From assembly GCF_018143015.1 (NCBI RefSeq), contig NC_054747.1:32765733-32829732 (forward strand): a DNA stretch of 64,000 nt, read 5' to 3'. The number at the start of each line of letters is the position of its first letter. Position 1 is the first letter of the stretch. Under the pieces are notes generated by a model. The model ran no database searches and was not told where the DNA came from. It saw only the letters and a list, made by a program, of their open reading frames with translations. This DNA comes from Lytechinus variegatus. Its lineage: Eukaryota > Echinodermata > Echinoidea > Temnopleuroida > Toxopneustidae. Shown here piece by piece: positions 23,791 through 35,032 of the stretch. A program made the position numbers and the translations under genes.

Positions 23791-25492
23791 ATGCAAAAGG
23801 ATAAGATAAATTACAGGATTATTACTACAGGAAAAAAACCAATATTGTTAAAGTTCATTTATCTCGATCATGGAACTCATGTAAGGTGGTCACTGAGAGT
23901 TGATTACCCTTAAAGGGGTGGTCCAGGCTAATAGTATTTATAGCTTAATAAATAGAGTAGAATTCATTCAGTAAAATGTCGAAAATTTTGTCAAAATAGG
24001 ACATCAAATAGCAAAGTCATTGAATTGTAAAGTTTAGTAATATTTTTAAAAACACTCCTCATGAATATTCATTAGTTGGGCTGATGTCACGTCTCCACTT
24101 GTTGTTTTGTATTTTATTATATGAAATTAGGTTTATTCAAATTTTTTCCTCCAAGAACTAGAAAAATTGGATTGACAACTGGTATAGTGCATTAGATATT
24201 CATTGCTGCCACTTATTTCATTATATGGGAGACATTTTATTCACACAAGTATGAAATAATGAAAAAACATAATTTTATGTAATAACATGAGAAAACGGAA
24301 AGAGGAGTAGTGACATCATTAGCTCGCCTTATGAATATTCATGACGACTGTTTTCACAAAATATTGTTAAACTTTAAACTTCAATAACTTTATATGTTAT
24401 CCGATTTTGATGAAATTTTCAGCGTTTTGGTCAGCGAGTTCTCCTCTGTGTATTAAGCTATAAATATTTTCAGCCTGGACCACCCCTTAAAATCCAATGA
24501 CCTATTCAACCAGAGTGATTACTGCTTGGGAGATGAATCAGGAGGAAATTTTCTCTCATCGACTGCAGCTATCGGCTAAGCTTGGCCATGAATACCGCTC
24601 CAGTTATGCTAGAATTCCTGGGGCTGTTCTTGAATATGGGAATGATAAGGAAATCAATAACTATTCATTTTACCTGCCAACTATGCAATGTGTGGTCTAG
24701 AAAAATCTGCTAGCTCTGGCATTGACGGTTGGCACTCGCGGTGCCGAAAAAAAAAGCATCCGAACAGGGTCTTTTTTCTCAGTCATTTGTCCCTAACCCG
24801 GTTAATCATGTTTGTATATTTGTGGTCAGAGGATGTGACCTTAGAACTCATCCAGAGGCAGTCATCAATTCATGATAATGGTACGGCAAAGAGAAGTTTA
24901 TAGCCAACACCTGATCACCAATTTCTGTCAACTTGGAGGATTTGACGATATGAGCAATGCAATTGTCATCGAGATTGACGAAAGCAAATATTTTCATCAG
25001 AAGTACCATTGGGGCCAGTACCATGAAGGCCATTGGGTCTTTGACGTTGTGGAATGCGGTACTGGCAGACGCCTCCTCCAGGTTGTCCCTAGAAGGGACT
25101 GGGGTACACTAGAACCCATTATCCACCAATGGTGCTTGCCTGGAACTCACATCATAAGTGATGGTTGGGCGGCATACCACCATCTGGATCAGCTGAATGA
25201 TGGGATTTATCTACATTATATGGTCAATCACGAACGTCATTTTGTTGATCCCATCCATGATTGGTTTAACACCAATACAACTGAGGGCACATGGATGCGC
25301 GCTAAGAGGAAATTACGCCGTCAGCACAGTTCGTTCCGGGCCCTTTTCCCATCTTACCTTGATGAGTTCATGTGGAGGAACAATGTAGGCCCAAACAAAT
25401 TCAGGGGAGATCGTTAATAGCATAAGGCAATTCTATTCTATTAATTTCATCATATCCTTCCGAACTGACAAACAATACGTTTTAAGGAACTC
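23791..25492 (+). mobile_element. Merlin unit 7, carrying a complete TTAA MITE
   Basis: The unit is 1702 bp, of which about 575 bp is an inserted MITE in its 5-prime non-transposase part. The DDE frame 24872-25417 is open for 181 codons with EIDESKYFHQKYHWGQY, SDGWAAYHHLDQLND and NTTEGTWMRAKRK, so all three acidic residues are present. It ends early in a short frameshift tail (PNKFRGDR) that units 8 and 10 share. Confidence 0.87.
23914..24487. mobile_element. 574-bp MITE, AGGGGTGG ends, TTAA-type target site
   Basis: The ends AGGGGTGGTCCAGGCT and its near-exact inverse extend into a long inverted match (TATTTATAGCTTAATA). The left flank is TTAA. The right flank is TAAA, one substitution from TTAA. 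The same family lies at 25618 (truncated) and 60195. TTAA target use and AGG-type termini point to piggyBac-like mobilisation, which is inference from family habits. Confidence 0.8.
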
Positions 25493-26795
25493 CATGCAAA
25501 AGGATAAGATGAATTACAGGATTATTACTACAGGAAAAAAACCAATATTGTTAAAGTTCATTTATCTCGATCATGTGAACTCATGTAAGGTGGTCACTGA
25601 GAGTTGATTACCCTTGAAGGGGTGGTCCAGGCTAATAGTATTTATAGCTTAATAAATAGAGTAGAATTCATTCAGTAAAATGTCGAAAATTTCGTCAAAA
25701 TAGAACATCAAATAGCAAAGTTATTGAATTGTAAAGTTTAGTAATATTTTTTAAAAACAGTCCTCATGAATATTCATTAGTTGGGCTGATGATGTCACGT
25801 CTCCACTTGTTGTTTTGATTACTGCTTGGGGGATGAATCAGGAGGAAATTTTCTCTCATCGACTGCAGCTATTGGCTAAGCTTGGCCATGAATTTACCGC
25901 TCCAGTTATGCTAAAATTCCTGGGGCTGTTCTTGAGTATGGGAATGATAAGGAAATCAATATCTCTTCATTTTACCTGCCAACTATGCAATGTGTGGTCC
26001 AGAAAAATCTGCTAACTCTGGCATTGACGGTTGGCACTCGTGGTGCCGAAAAAAAAGCATCCGAACAGGGTCTTTTTTCCCAGTCATTTGTCCCAAACCC
26101 GGTTAATCATGTTTGTATATTTGTGGTCAGAGGATGTGACCTTAGAACTCATCCAGAGGCAGTCATCAATCCATGATAATGGTACGGCAAAGAGAAGTTT
26201 ATAGCCAACAACTGATCACCAATTTCTGTCAACTTGGAGGATTTGACGATATGAGCAATCCAATTATCATCGAGATTGACGAAAGCAAATATTTTCATAG
26301 GAAGTACCATCGGGGCCAGTACCATGAAGGCCACTGGGTCTTTGACGTTGTGGAATGCGGTACTGGCAGACGCCTCCTCCAGGTTGTCCCTAGAAGGGAC
26401 TGGGGTACACTAGAACCCATTATCTACCAATGGTGCTTGCCTGGAACTCACATCATAAGTGATGGTTGGGCGGCATACCACCATCTGGATCAGCTGAATA
26501 ATGGGATTTATCTACATGATATGGTCAATCATGAACTTCATTTTGTTGATCCCATCCATGATTGGTTTCACACCAATACAATCAAGGGCACATTGATGCA
26601 TACAAAGAGGAAATTGCGGCGTCAGCATGGCACATCCCAAACCCTATTCCCATCTTACCTTGATGAGTTTATGTGGAGGAACAATGTAGGCCCAAACAAA
26701 TTCAGGGGAGATCGTTAATAGCATAAGGCAATTATATCCTGTTTAATTTCATCATATCCTTCCGAACTGACACACAATACGTCCTAAGGAACTCC
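25493..26795 (+). mobile_element. Merlin unit 8, with a truncated MITE at the same site as unit 7
   Basis: The left 200 bp of the MITE (25618-25817) sit at the site used in unit 7, then join directly to Merlin sequence at GATTACTGCTTGGG. The N-terminal start of the usual frame is therefore replaced. The DDE frame 26173-26718 is open for 181 codons with both Asp motifs. The third position is Lys (NTIKGTLMHTKRK). Confidence 0.86.
25618..25817. mobile_element. Truncated copy of the AGGGGTGG MITE
   Basis: This is the left third of the element at 23914-24487, with the right part missing and the deletion reaching into Merlin sequence. The left flank TTGA is TTAA with one change. Its identical position within the 1.13-kb unit means it was copied with the unit rather than inserted separately. 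Confidence 0.82.
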
Positions 26796-27924
26796 ATGCA
26801 AAAGGATAAGATGAATTACAGGATTATTACTACAGGAAAAAACCCAATATTGTTAAAGTTCCTTTATCTCGATCATGTGACCTGTAACTCATGTAAGGTG
26901 GTCACTGAGACTTGATTACCCTTAAATCCAATGAACTATTCAACCAGAGTGATTACTGCTTGGGAGATGAATCAGGAGGAAATTTTCTCTCATCGACTGC
27001 AGCTATCGGCTAAGCTTGGCCATGAATTTACTGCTCCAGTTATGCTAGAATTCCTGGGGCTGTTCTTGAATATGGGAATGATAAGGAAATCAATAACTAT
27101 TCATTTTACCTGCCAACTATGCAATGTGTGGTCTAGAAAAATCTGCTAGCTCTGGCATTGACGGTTGGCACTCGTGGTGCCGAAAAAAAGCATCCGAACA
27201 GGGTCTTTTCTCCCAGTCATTTGTCCCTAACCCGGTTAATCATGTTTGTATATTTGTGGTCTGAGGATGTGACCTTAGAACTCATCCAGAGGCAGTCATC
27301 AAATTCATGACAGTGGTACGGCAAAGAGAAGTTTATAGCCAACACCTGATAACCAATTTCTGTCAACTTGGAGGATTTGACCATATGAGCATTCCAATTA
27401 TCGAGATTGACGAAAGCAAATATTTTCATAGGAAGTACCATCGGGGCCAGTACCATGAAGGCCATTGGTCTTTGACGTTGTGGAATGCGGTACTGGCAGA
27501 CGCCTCCTCCAGGTTGTCCCTAGAAGGGACTTGGGCACACTAGAACCCATTATCTACCAATGGTGCTTGCCTGGAACTCACATCATAAGTGATGGTTGGG
27601 CGGCATACCACCATCTGGATCAGCTGAATAATGGGATTTATCTACATTATATGGTCAATTACGAACGTCATTTTGTGGATCCCATCCATGATTGGCTTCA
27701 CACCAATACAATCAAGGGCACATTGATGCGTACAAAGAGGAAATTGCGGCGTCAGCATGGCACATCCCAAGCCCTATTCCCATCTTACCTTGATGAGTTT
27801 ATGTGGAAGAACAATGTAGGCCAAAACAAATTTGGGGAGATCGTTAATAGCATAAGGCAATTATATCCTGATAAATTTCATCCTATCCTTCCGAACTAAC
27901 ACACAATACGTCCTAAGGAATTCC
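26796..27924 (+). mobile_element. Merlin unit 9 (1129 bp)
   Basis: The N-terminal frame is 26931-27149. The DDE part is in two overlapping frames (27307-27543, 27465-27899). It has a 3-bp shortening before the first Asp motif (PIIEIDESK), shared with units 11 and 12. The third position is Lys (NTIKGTLMRTKRK). The C-terminus YPDKFHPILPN matches unit 3. Confidence 0.87.
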
Positions 27925-28981
27925 ATGCAAAAGGATAAGATGAATTGCAGGATTATTACTACAGGAAAAAACCCAATATTGTTAAAGTTCCTTTATCTCG
28001 ATCATGTGACCTGTAACTCATGTCAGGTGGTCACTGAGATTTGATGACCCTTATATCCAATGAACTATTCAACCAGAGTGATTACTGCTTGGGAGATGAA
28101 TCAGAAGGAAATTTTCTCTCATCGACTGCAGCTATCGGCTAAGCTTGGCCATGAATTTACCGCTCCAGTTATGCTAGAATTCCTGGGGCTGTTCTTGAAT
28201 ATGGGAATGATAAAGAAATCAATAACTATTCATTTTACCTGCCAACTATGCAATGTGTGGTCCAGAAAATCTTCTAGCTCTGGCATTGACGGTTGGCACT
28301 CGTGGTGCCGAAAAAAAAGCATCCGAACAGGGTCTTTTTTCCCAGTCATTTGTCCCAAACCCGGTTAATCATGTTTGTATATTTGTGGTCAGAGGATGTG
28401 ACCTTAGAACTCATCCAGAGGCAGTCATCAATTCATGATAATGGTACGGCAAAGAGAAGTTTATAGCCAACACCTGATCACCAATTTCTGTCAACTTGGA
28501 GGATTTGACGATATGAGCAATGCAATTGTCATCGAGATTGACGAAAGCAAATATTTTCATCAGAAGTACCATCGGGGCCAGTACCATGAAGGCCATTGGG
28601 TCTTTGACGTTGTGGAATGCGGTACTGGCAGACGCCTCCTCCAGGTTGTCCCTAGAAGGGAGCATATCACCATCTGGATCAGCTGAATAATGGGATTTAT
28701 CTACATTATATGGTCAATTACGAACGTCATTTTGTGGATCCCATCCATGATTGGCTTCACACCAATACAATCAAGGGCACATTGATGCGTACAAAGAGGA
28801 AATTGCGGCGTCAGCATGGCACATCCCAAGCCCTATTCCCATCTTACCTCGATGAGTTCATGTGGAAGAACAATGTAGGCCCAAACAAATTCAGGGGAGA
28901 TCGTTAATAGCATAAGGCAATTATATCTTGTTTAATTTCATATCCTTCTGAACTGACATACAATACGTCCTAAGGAACTCC
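27925..28981 (+). mobile_element. Merlin unit 10 with an internal deletion
   Basis: The N-terminal frame is 28060-28368. The DDE frame 28435-28686 is cut by a deletion of roughly 75 bp that removes the second Asp motif (PRREHITIWIS joins the two sides). The remaining C-terminal frame (28710-28907) has Lys at the third catalytic position and the PNKFRGDR tail. It is clearly unable to encode an active DDE enzyme. Confidence 0.87.
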
Positions 28982-30104
28982 ATGCAAAAGGATAAGATGA
29001 ATTGCAGGATTATTAGTACAGGAAAAAACCCAATATTGTTAAAGTTCCTTTATATCGATCATGTGACCTGTAACTCATGTAAAGTGGTCACTGAGACTTG
29101 ATTACCATTAAATCCAATGACCTATTCAACCAGAGTGATTACTGCTTGGGAGATGAATCAGGAGGAAATTTTCTCTCATTGACTGCAGCTATTGACTAAG
29201 CTTGGCCATGAATTTACCACTCCAGTTATGCTAGAATTCCTGGGGCTGTTCTTGAATATGGAAATAAGGAAATCAATAACTACTCATTTTACCTGCCAAC
29301 TATGCAATGTGTGGTCCACAAAAATCTGCTAGCTCTGGCATTGACGGTTGGCACTCGTGGTACCGAAAAAAAAAGCATCCGAACAGGGTCTTTTATCCCA
29401 GTCATTTGTCCCTGACCCGGTTAATCATGTTTGTATATTTGTGGTCAGAAGATGTGACCTTAGAACTCATCCAGAGGCAGTCATCAATTCATGATAATGG
29501 TACGGCAAAGAGAAGTTTATAGCCAACAACTGATAACCAATTTCTGTCAACTTGAGGATTTGACCATATGAGCAATCCAATTATCGAGATCGACGAAAGC
29601 AAATATTTTCATAGGAAGTACCATCGGGGCCAGTACCATGAAGGCCATTGGCTTTTTGATGTTGTGGAATGCGAGGCAGACGCCTCCTCCAGGTTGTCCC
29701 TAGAAGGGACTGGGGTACACTAGAACCCATTATCCACCAATGTTGCTTGCCTGGAACTCACATCATAAGTGATGGTTGGGCAGCATATCACCATCTGGAT
29801 CAGCTGAATAATGGGATTTATCTACATTATATGGTCAATCAAGAACTTCATTTTGTTGATCCCATCCATGATTGGTTTCACACCAATACAACCAAGGGCA
29901 CATTGATGCGTACAAAGAGGAAATTGCGGCGTCAGCATGGCACATCCCAAACCCTATTCCCATCTTACCTTGATGAGTTTATGTGGAGGAACAATGTAGG
30001 CCCAAACAAATTTGGGGAGATCGTTAATAGCATAAGGCAATTATATCCTGTTTAATTTCATCATATCCTTCCGAACTGACACACAATATGTCCTAAGGAA
30101 CTCC
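28982..30104 (+). mobile_element. Merlin unit 11 (1123 bp)
   Basis: The N-terminal frame is interrupted (a TGA replaces the CGA codon at ...TCATTGACTGCAG). The frame 29669-30055 has SDGWAAYHHLDQLNN and NTTKGTLMRTKRK, so the third position is Lys. It shares the 4-bp deletion of unit 6 and the 3-bp shortening of units 9 and 12, a mosaic of variants. Confidence 0.86.
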
Positions 30105-31230
30105 ATGCAAAAGGATAAGATGAATTACAGGTTTATTACTACAGGAAAAAACCCAATATTGTTTAAGTTCCTTTATCTCGATCATGTGACCTGTAACTCA
30201 TGTAAGGTGGTCACTGAGACTTGATTACCCATCCAATGAACTATTCAACCAGAGTGATTACTGCTTGGGAGATGAATCAGGAGGAAATTTTCTCTCATCG
30301 ACTGCAGCTATCGGCTAAGCTTGGCCATGAATTTACCGCTCCAGTTATGCTAGAATTCCTGGGGCTGTTCTTGAATATGGGAATGATAAGGAAATCAATA
30401 ACTATTCATTTTACCTGCCAACTATGCAATGTGTGGTCCAGAAAAATCTGCTAGCTCTGGCATTGACGGTTGGCACTCGTGGTGCCGAAAAAAAAGCATC
30501 CGAACAGGGTCTTTTTTCTCAGTCATTTGTCCCTAACCCGGTTAATCATGTTTGTATATTTGTGGTCAGAGGATGTGACCTTAGAACTCATCCAGAGGCA
30601 GTCATCAATTCATGATAATGGTACGGCAAAGAGAAGTTTATAGCCAACAACTGATCACCAATTTCTGTCAACTTGGAGGATTTGACCATATGAGCAATCC
30701 AATTATCGAGATTGACGAAAGCAAATATTTTCATAGGAAGTACCATCGGGGCCAGTACCATGAAGGCCATTGGGTCTTTGACGTTGTGGAATGCGATACT
30801 GGCAGACGCCTCCTCCAGGTTGTCCCTAGAAGGGACTGGGGTACACTAGAACCCATTATCTACCAATGGTGCTTGCCTGGAACTCACATCATAAGTGATG
30901 GTTGGGCGGCATACCACCATCTGGATCAGCTGAATAATGGGATTTATCTACATTATATGGTCAATTACGAACGTCATTTTGTGGATCCCATCCATGATTG
31001 GCTTCACACCAATACAATCGAGGGCACATTGATGCGTACAAAGAGGAAATTGCGGCGTCAGCATGGCACTTCCCAAACCCTATTCCCATCTTACCTTGAT
31101 GAGTTTATGTGGAGGAACAATGTAGGCCCAAACAAATTCAGGGAGATCGTTAATAGCATAAGGCAATTATATCCTGTTTAATTTAATCATATCCTTCCGA
31201 ACTGACACACAATATGTCCTAAGGAACTCC
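30105..31230 (+). mobile_element. Merlin unit 12, best preserved DDE frame
   Basis: The N-terminal frame at 30221-30454 contains CQLCNVWSRK. The DDE frame 30612-31181 is 189 codons with Asp35 (EIDESKYF), Asp96 (IISDGWAAY) and Glu137 (NTIEGTLMRTKRK), so the complete DDE triad is present. It ends NSIRQLYPV. N- and C-terminal parts are in different frames or separated by a stop, so an intact single protein is not evident. It is the only unit with Glu on the LMRTKRK background. Confidence 0.88.
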
Positions 31231-31545
31231 ATGCAAAAGGATAAGATGAATTACAGGATTATTACTACAGGAAAAAACCCAATATTGTTAAAGTTCCTTT
31301 ATCTCGATCATGTGACCTGTAACTCATGTCAGGTGGTCACTGAGATTTGATGACCCTTATATCCAAAAAATATTGTTTTAAAAAGTGATTACTCTTTGGG
31401 AGATGAATCAGGAGGAAAATTTCTCTCATTTTTCTTTGTCTGCAGCAATAGACTAAGCTTGGCCATGAATTTACCGCTCCAATTATGCTAGTATTCCTGG
31501 GGCTAATATTGAATATGGGAATGATACAGAAATCAAGCAACAGGT
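31231..31545 (+). mobile_element. Merlin unit 13, 5-prime fragment ending the array
   Basis: The unit start and the N-terminal segment (GGAGATGAATCAGGAGG, CTTGGCCATGAATTTACC) are recognisable but more diverged, and similarity ends near 31530. This is the right border of the array. Confidence 0.75.
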
Positions 31546-31794
31546 TTTCATGATACCATATCAATGCTTAAATAAATTTCATCAAAATTGAAAATGAGGG
31601 GTAGGATATCAAAACACAGATTATGTATGCTTTCTGTGATACTGAAATAAAAATCACATTATATCATATAGAAGGGTGCTTTGAGCATATTTCAATGAAA
31701 ATCCGTATAAAAATGCTAGATACATGTATTTTTGTATGTACACAGTTGAAAAAACCTGATATTAATGAAGGAGTTGGTCACACCAACAAGTTTA

Positions 31795-32640
31795 CCGTCA
31801 AGTCCATGCCAAAGAAGAACAAAGCTATGCGGGGCAAGTAGGCGCAGTGGCCAGAGTTGGAAGAAAGGCTGATCAGATATGTGCGAGTGAAGAGGATGAC
31901 GGGCGTTGCTGTATCAACACGTGTACACTCCACATCGAAGCCAAGAAAATAGGCCAGACCCTCAGAGCCGTGATGCTTGGCTGTGAAGCAGATGGTGGCA
32001 AACTCCTTGCGTCGTCTTCAAGAGATACTCTCCTGAGAGATGTGAAGTTTCCTGCAGGCATCGTCTGTGCCCAGGCAAAGGGCTAGATGGACCAGGCCTT
32101 CATCAAAGAGTGGTTGAAGATTGTGTGGGGGTGACACGGGGGGGCGGGGGGCTAACTCGTCATCGGACTCTCCTCATTTTAGACGCTTTCCGGTGCCACA
32201 AGTCCCAAGAGTCCAAGGCCATTCTAAGGTGACTCAACTCAGACCTGGACATGATTCCTGGAGGAATGATGTCGCTTCTTCAGTCACTTGACGTAGCTAT
32301 CAACAAGCCATTTAAAAATCATCTGAAGCAACTCTGGGAGGAATGGATGGCCAAGACAGTGGAATTGGCGACAATCTGTGGATGGATCCTGGAGGTGTGG
32401 AACAAGATGCCTGCTGAAACAATCAAAAAGCCATTTCTGAAGTGCTGCATTTCCAACAAGCTCCACGGGACTGAGGACGATGTGCTTTGGGAAAACATTG
32501 ATGAGGCCGCCGATGATCACTTTAAGTCCTCCAGTGAGGACAATGCCGACCACATTTAAAACGATAGGTTGCTTGACATCTTCAACGCTTCTTCATCCGA
32601 AGAGGAGTTCCTGGGGTTTTAAATCGACAAGAAAATGTAA
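31795..32640 (+). mobile_element. Decayed pogo/Tigger (Tc1-mariner, CENP-B-like) transposase
   Basis: Pieces in several frames match the order of a pogo-type transposase. WPELEERLIRYV and GVAVSTRV correspond to the CENP-B-type DNA-binding helix-turn-helix. KFPAGIVCAQAKG and MDQAFIKEWLKIVW are from the start of the DDE_1 domain. LLILDAFRCHKS follows with its Asp. DLDMIPGGMMSLLQSLDVAI and NKPFKNHLKQLWEEWM come next, in the 102-codon frame 32251-32559. SFLKCCISN-like and DGTEDD-like motifs appear near the end (KCCISNKLHGTEDDVLW). Stops and frame changes between the pieces show it is dead. No inverted repeats were located. Animal POGK-like proteins share this layout, but the damage argues for a transposon remnant. 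Confidence 0.82.
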
Positions 32641-33370
32641 TGCTGATGTGACGTGACAGTTCGAATCGGCGATCAATTTATTTCTCGGAGTCTGTCTTCA
32701 AATTATTTGGTCATGTGATGGGTGTTAAGTTACGTAAACATAATTCCTATTTGTCGCCAACAGGTAATAGGTCTGTTTTGCAAGTATTATACAACTGATA
32801 TCGTCACAAATACCTAAGATATAGAGGAATCACCGTAGGAATGTATGTTGAGCTCGGGGGGAAGTTGCCCGTACGTTCAGCACCACGCCTAGGCATTATC
32901 GCTGTGTGTCAACAGATCATTGCATCATAATTGTCTTTAATAGTCAAACACTTAAAACGAAAAAAAAATTATATTTTATTGCTTAGTATCACAGAGAATG
33001 AAAATATTGCTTCAAATATATAGAATATGACACAGATTTCACTATTTCTCGTAGACATTGATTTCCCCCTTTTTTTTCCAAGAGTAAAAAGGGGGCGTAG
33101 TTTATACACGGTCAGGGTTATTATTCTGGAAAATACTGTTATTGAACATGCAATCACCATGGACATTGTTGCAAGGCATGAAGACAGACTCCTCCGCTGA
33201 CCAGTTCAAGAAAGCCATCGAATCCCATCTTTTTTGCTATTAAAGACAGTCAATTATATACATGGACTAAGCTGATCATTCTGAGGTGCCGAATTACTGC
33301 TTTAGTGACCCGAATATGGAGTATTGTTTGTAGCACTTTGCAACCATAAGAAAAAAGTGCTACATCAAAT
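32641..33370. other. No gene recognised
   Basis: AT-rich sequence between the pogo remnant and the minisatellite. Only short open frames without domains are present. Confidence 0.5.
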
Positions 33371-34800
33371 GCCTATTGAATTGGTTTTGCAAAGAAATTA
33401 TTACGTTGTGTAAACTGGCAGTTCATTGCAGCAGTCAAAGAAGCTGCCAAACCAGTACAAGAACCAAACATTTACATCTATCCTTCCCTACAGGAGATTT
33501 CCAAACCAATGAAATGCCTATTGAATTGGTTTTGCAAAGAAATTATTATGTTGTGTAAACTGGCAGTTCATTGCAGCAGTCAAAGAAGCTGCCAAACCAG
33601 TACAAGAACCAAACATTTACATCTATCCTTCCAAACGGGAGATTTCCAAATCAATCTAATGCCTATTGGATTGGTTTGGAAAGAAATTATTACATTGTGT
33701 AAACTGGCAGTTCATTGCAGCAGTCAACGAAGCTGCCAAATCAGTACAAGAAGGAAACATTTACATCTAACCTTCCCTACAGGAGATTTCCAAATCAAAC
33801 TAATGCCTATTGAATTAGTTTACAAAGAAATTCTTACGTTGTGTAAACTGGCAGTTCATTGCAGCAGTCAACAAAGCTGCCAAATCAGTACAAGAACCAA
33901 ACATTTACATCTATCCTTCCCGACAGGAGATTTCCAAATCAATCTAATGCCTATTGAATTAGTTTAGAAAGAAATTCTTACGTTGTGTAAACTGGCAGTT
34001 CATTGCAGCAGTCAACAAAGCTGCCAAATCAGTACAAGAACCAAACATTTACATCAATCCTTCCAAAGAGATTTCCAAATCAATCTAATGCCTACTGGAT
34101 TGGTTTGGAAAGAATTACGTTGTGTAAACTGGCTATTCATTGCAGCAGTCAACGAAGCTGCCAAACCAGTACAAGAACCAAACATTTACATCAATCCTTC
34201 CAAACGGGAGATTTCCAAATCAATCTGTGCCTATTGGATTGGTTTACAAAGAAATTATTACGTTGTGTAAACTGGCTATTCATTGCAGCAGTCAACAAAG
34301 CTGCCAAATCAGTACAAGAACCAAACATTTACATCTATCCTTCCCTACAGGAGATTTCCAAATCAATCGAATGCCTATTGAATTAGTTTAGAAAGAAATT
34401 CTTACGTTGTGTAAACTGGCTATTCATTGCAGCAGTCAAAGAAGCTGCCAAATCAGTACAAGAACCAAACATTTACATCTATCCTTCCAAACGGGAGATT
34501 TCCAAATCAATCTAATGCCTATTGGATTGGTTTGGAAAGAAATTATTACATTGTGTAAACTGGCAGTTCATTGCAGCAGTCAACGAAGCTGCCAAATCAG
34601 TACAAGAAGCAAACATTTACATCTATCCTTCCCTACAGGAGATTTCCAAATCAATCTAATGCCTATTGAATTAGTTTAGAAAGAAATTCTTACGTTGTGT
34701 AAACTGGCAGTTCATTGCAGCAGTCAACAAAGCTGCCAAATCAGTACAAGAACCAAACATTTACATCAATCCTTCCCTAGAGGAGATTTTGAAATTACCA
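33371..34800. repeat. Minisatellite, ~10 copies of a 144-bp unit
   Basis: Units start with GCCTATTG(A/G)ATT at 33371, 33515, 33661, 33805, 33949, 34090, 34229, 34373, 34517 and 34661. Spacing is 139-146 bp, mostly 144. Each contains TTGCAGCAGTCAA and GAACCAAACATTTACATC. Because 144 is a multiple of three, long open frames with 48-residue repeats arise automatically. The frame that looks most protein-like (AAVNKAAKSVQEPNIYI) is stopped once per unit at AATCTAATG. Coding is therefore not supported. Confidence 0.93.
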
Positions 34801-34974
34801 GAAGATTGCGTTATCAGTGTGAACAAAGCTATCTGATGTGCTGGTAAAAGTAGCCATCTTGCACCTTAGAATTCAGTCTTACTTTTGGGGAAGTACATTG
34901 TATTTCACCTGGTTGACAATAAGAGCAATGAGACGAGGATGGTTTGTAATCATACATGTCTTTGGGAAACAAGT

Positions 34975-35032
34975 GAAATGCCTCAGACAGTCTCGCCTGC
35001 ATTATTCAATTCAATATAGCAACCGCACTGCA
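34975..35032. mobile_element. Fragment of the element seen at 2580-3486
   Basis: GAAATGCCTCAGACAGTCTC and GCCTGCATTATTCAATTCAA, followed by TATAGCAACCGCACTGCAG, match the left end of the element interrupting the satellite. Only the left ~55 bp are present. Confidence 0.7.

Larger units (their letters stand above)
13690..31545 (+). repeat. Tandem array of Merlin (IS1595-like) transposase units
   Basis: Twelve units plus a 5-prime fragment lie head to tail on the plus strand. From unit 3 to unit 12 the spacing is 1123-1131 bp unless a unit carries an insertion or deletion. Taking the ATG of ATGCAAAAGGATAAG as unit start, units begin at 18733, 19862, 22660, 23791, 25493, 26796, 27925, 28982, 30105 and 31231. 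Each unit encodes a Cys-containing N-terminal part and a DDE domain with the motifs EIDESKYF, HIISDGWAAYHHL and HTNTI(E/K)G. This is the ISXO2/IS1595-type fold that defines the eukaryotic Merlin superfamily. Only about 90 bp separate one reading frame's C-terminus from the next unit's transposase-like N-terminus. No terminal inverted repeats are seen between units, so the array probably grew by unequal exchange rather than by serial insertion. Confidence 0.9.

Noticed and set aside
33509-34679. Long Cys/Lys-rich open frames with 48-residue repeats
   Set aside because: They follow from a 144-bp repeat period (a multiple of three). Frames differ between stretches and no start, splice or domain evidence supports coding.
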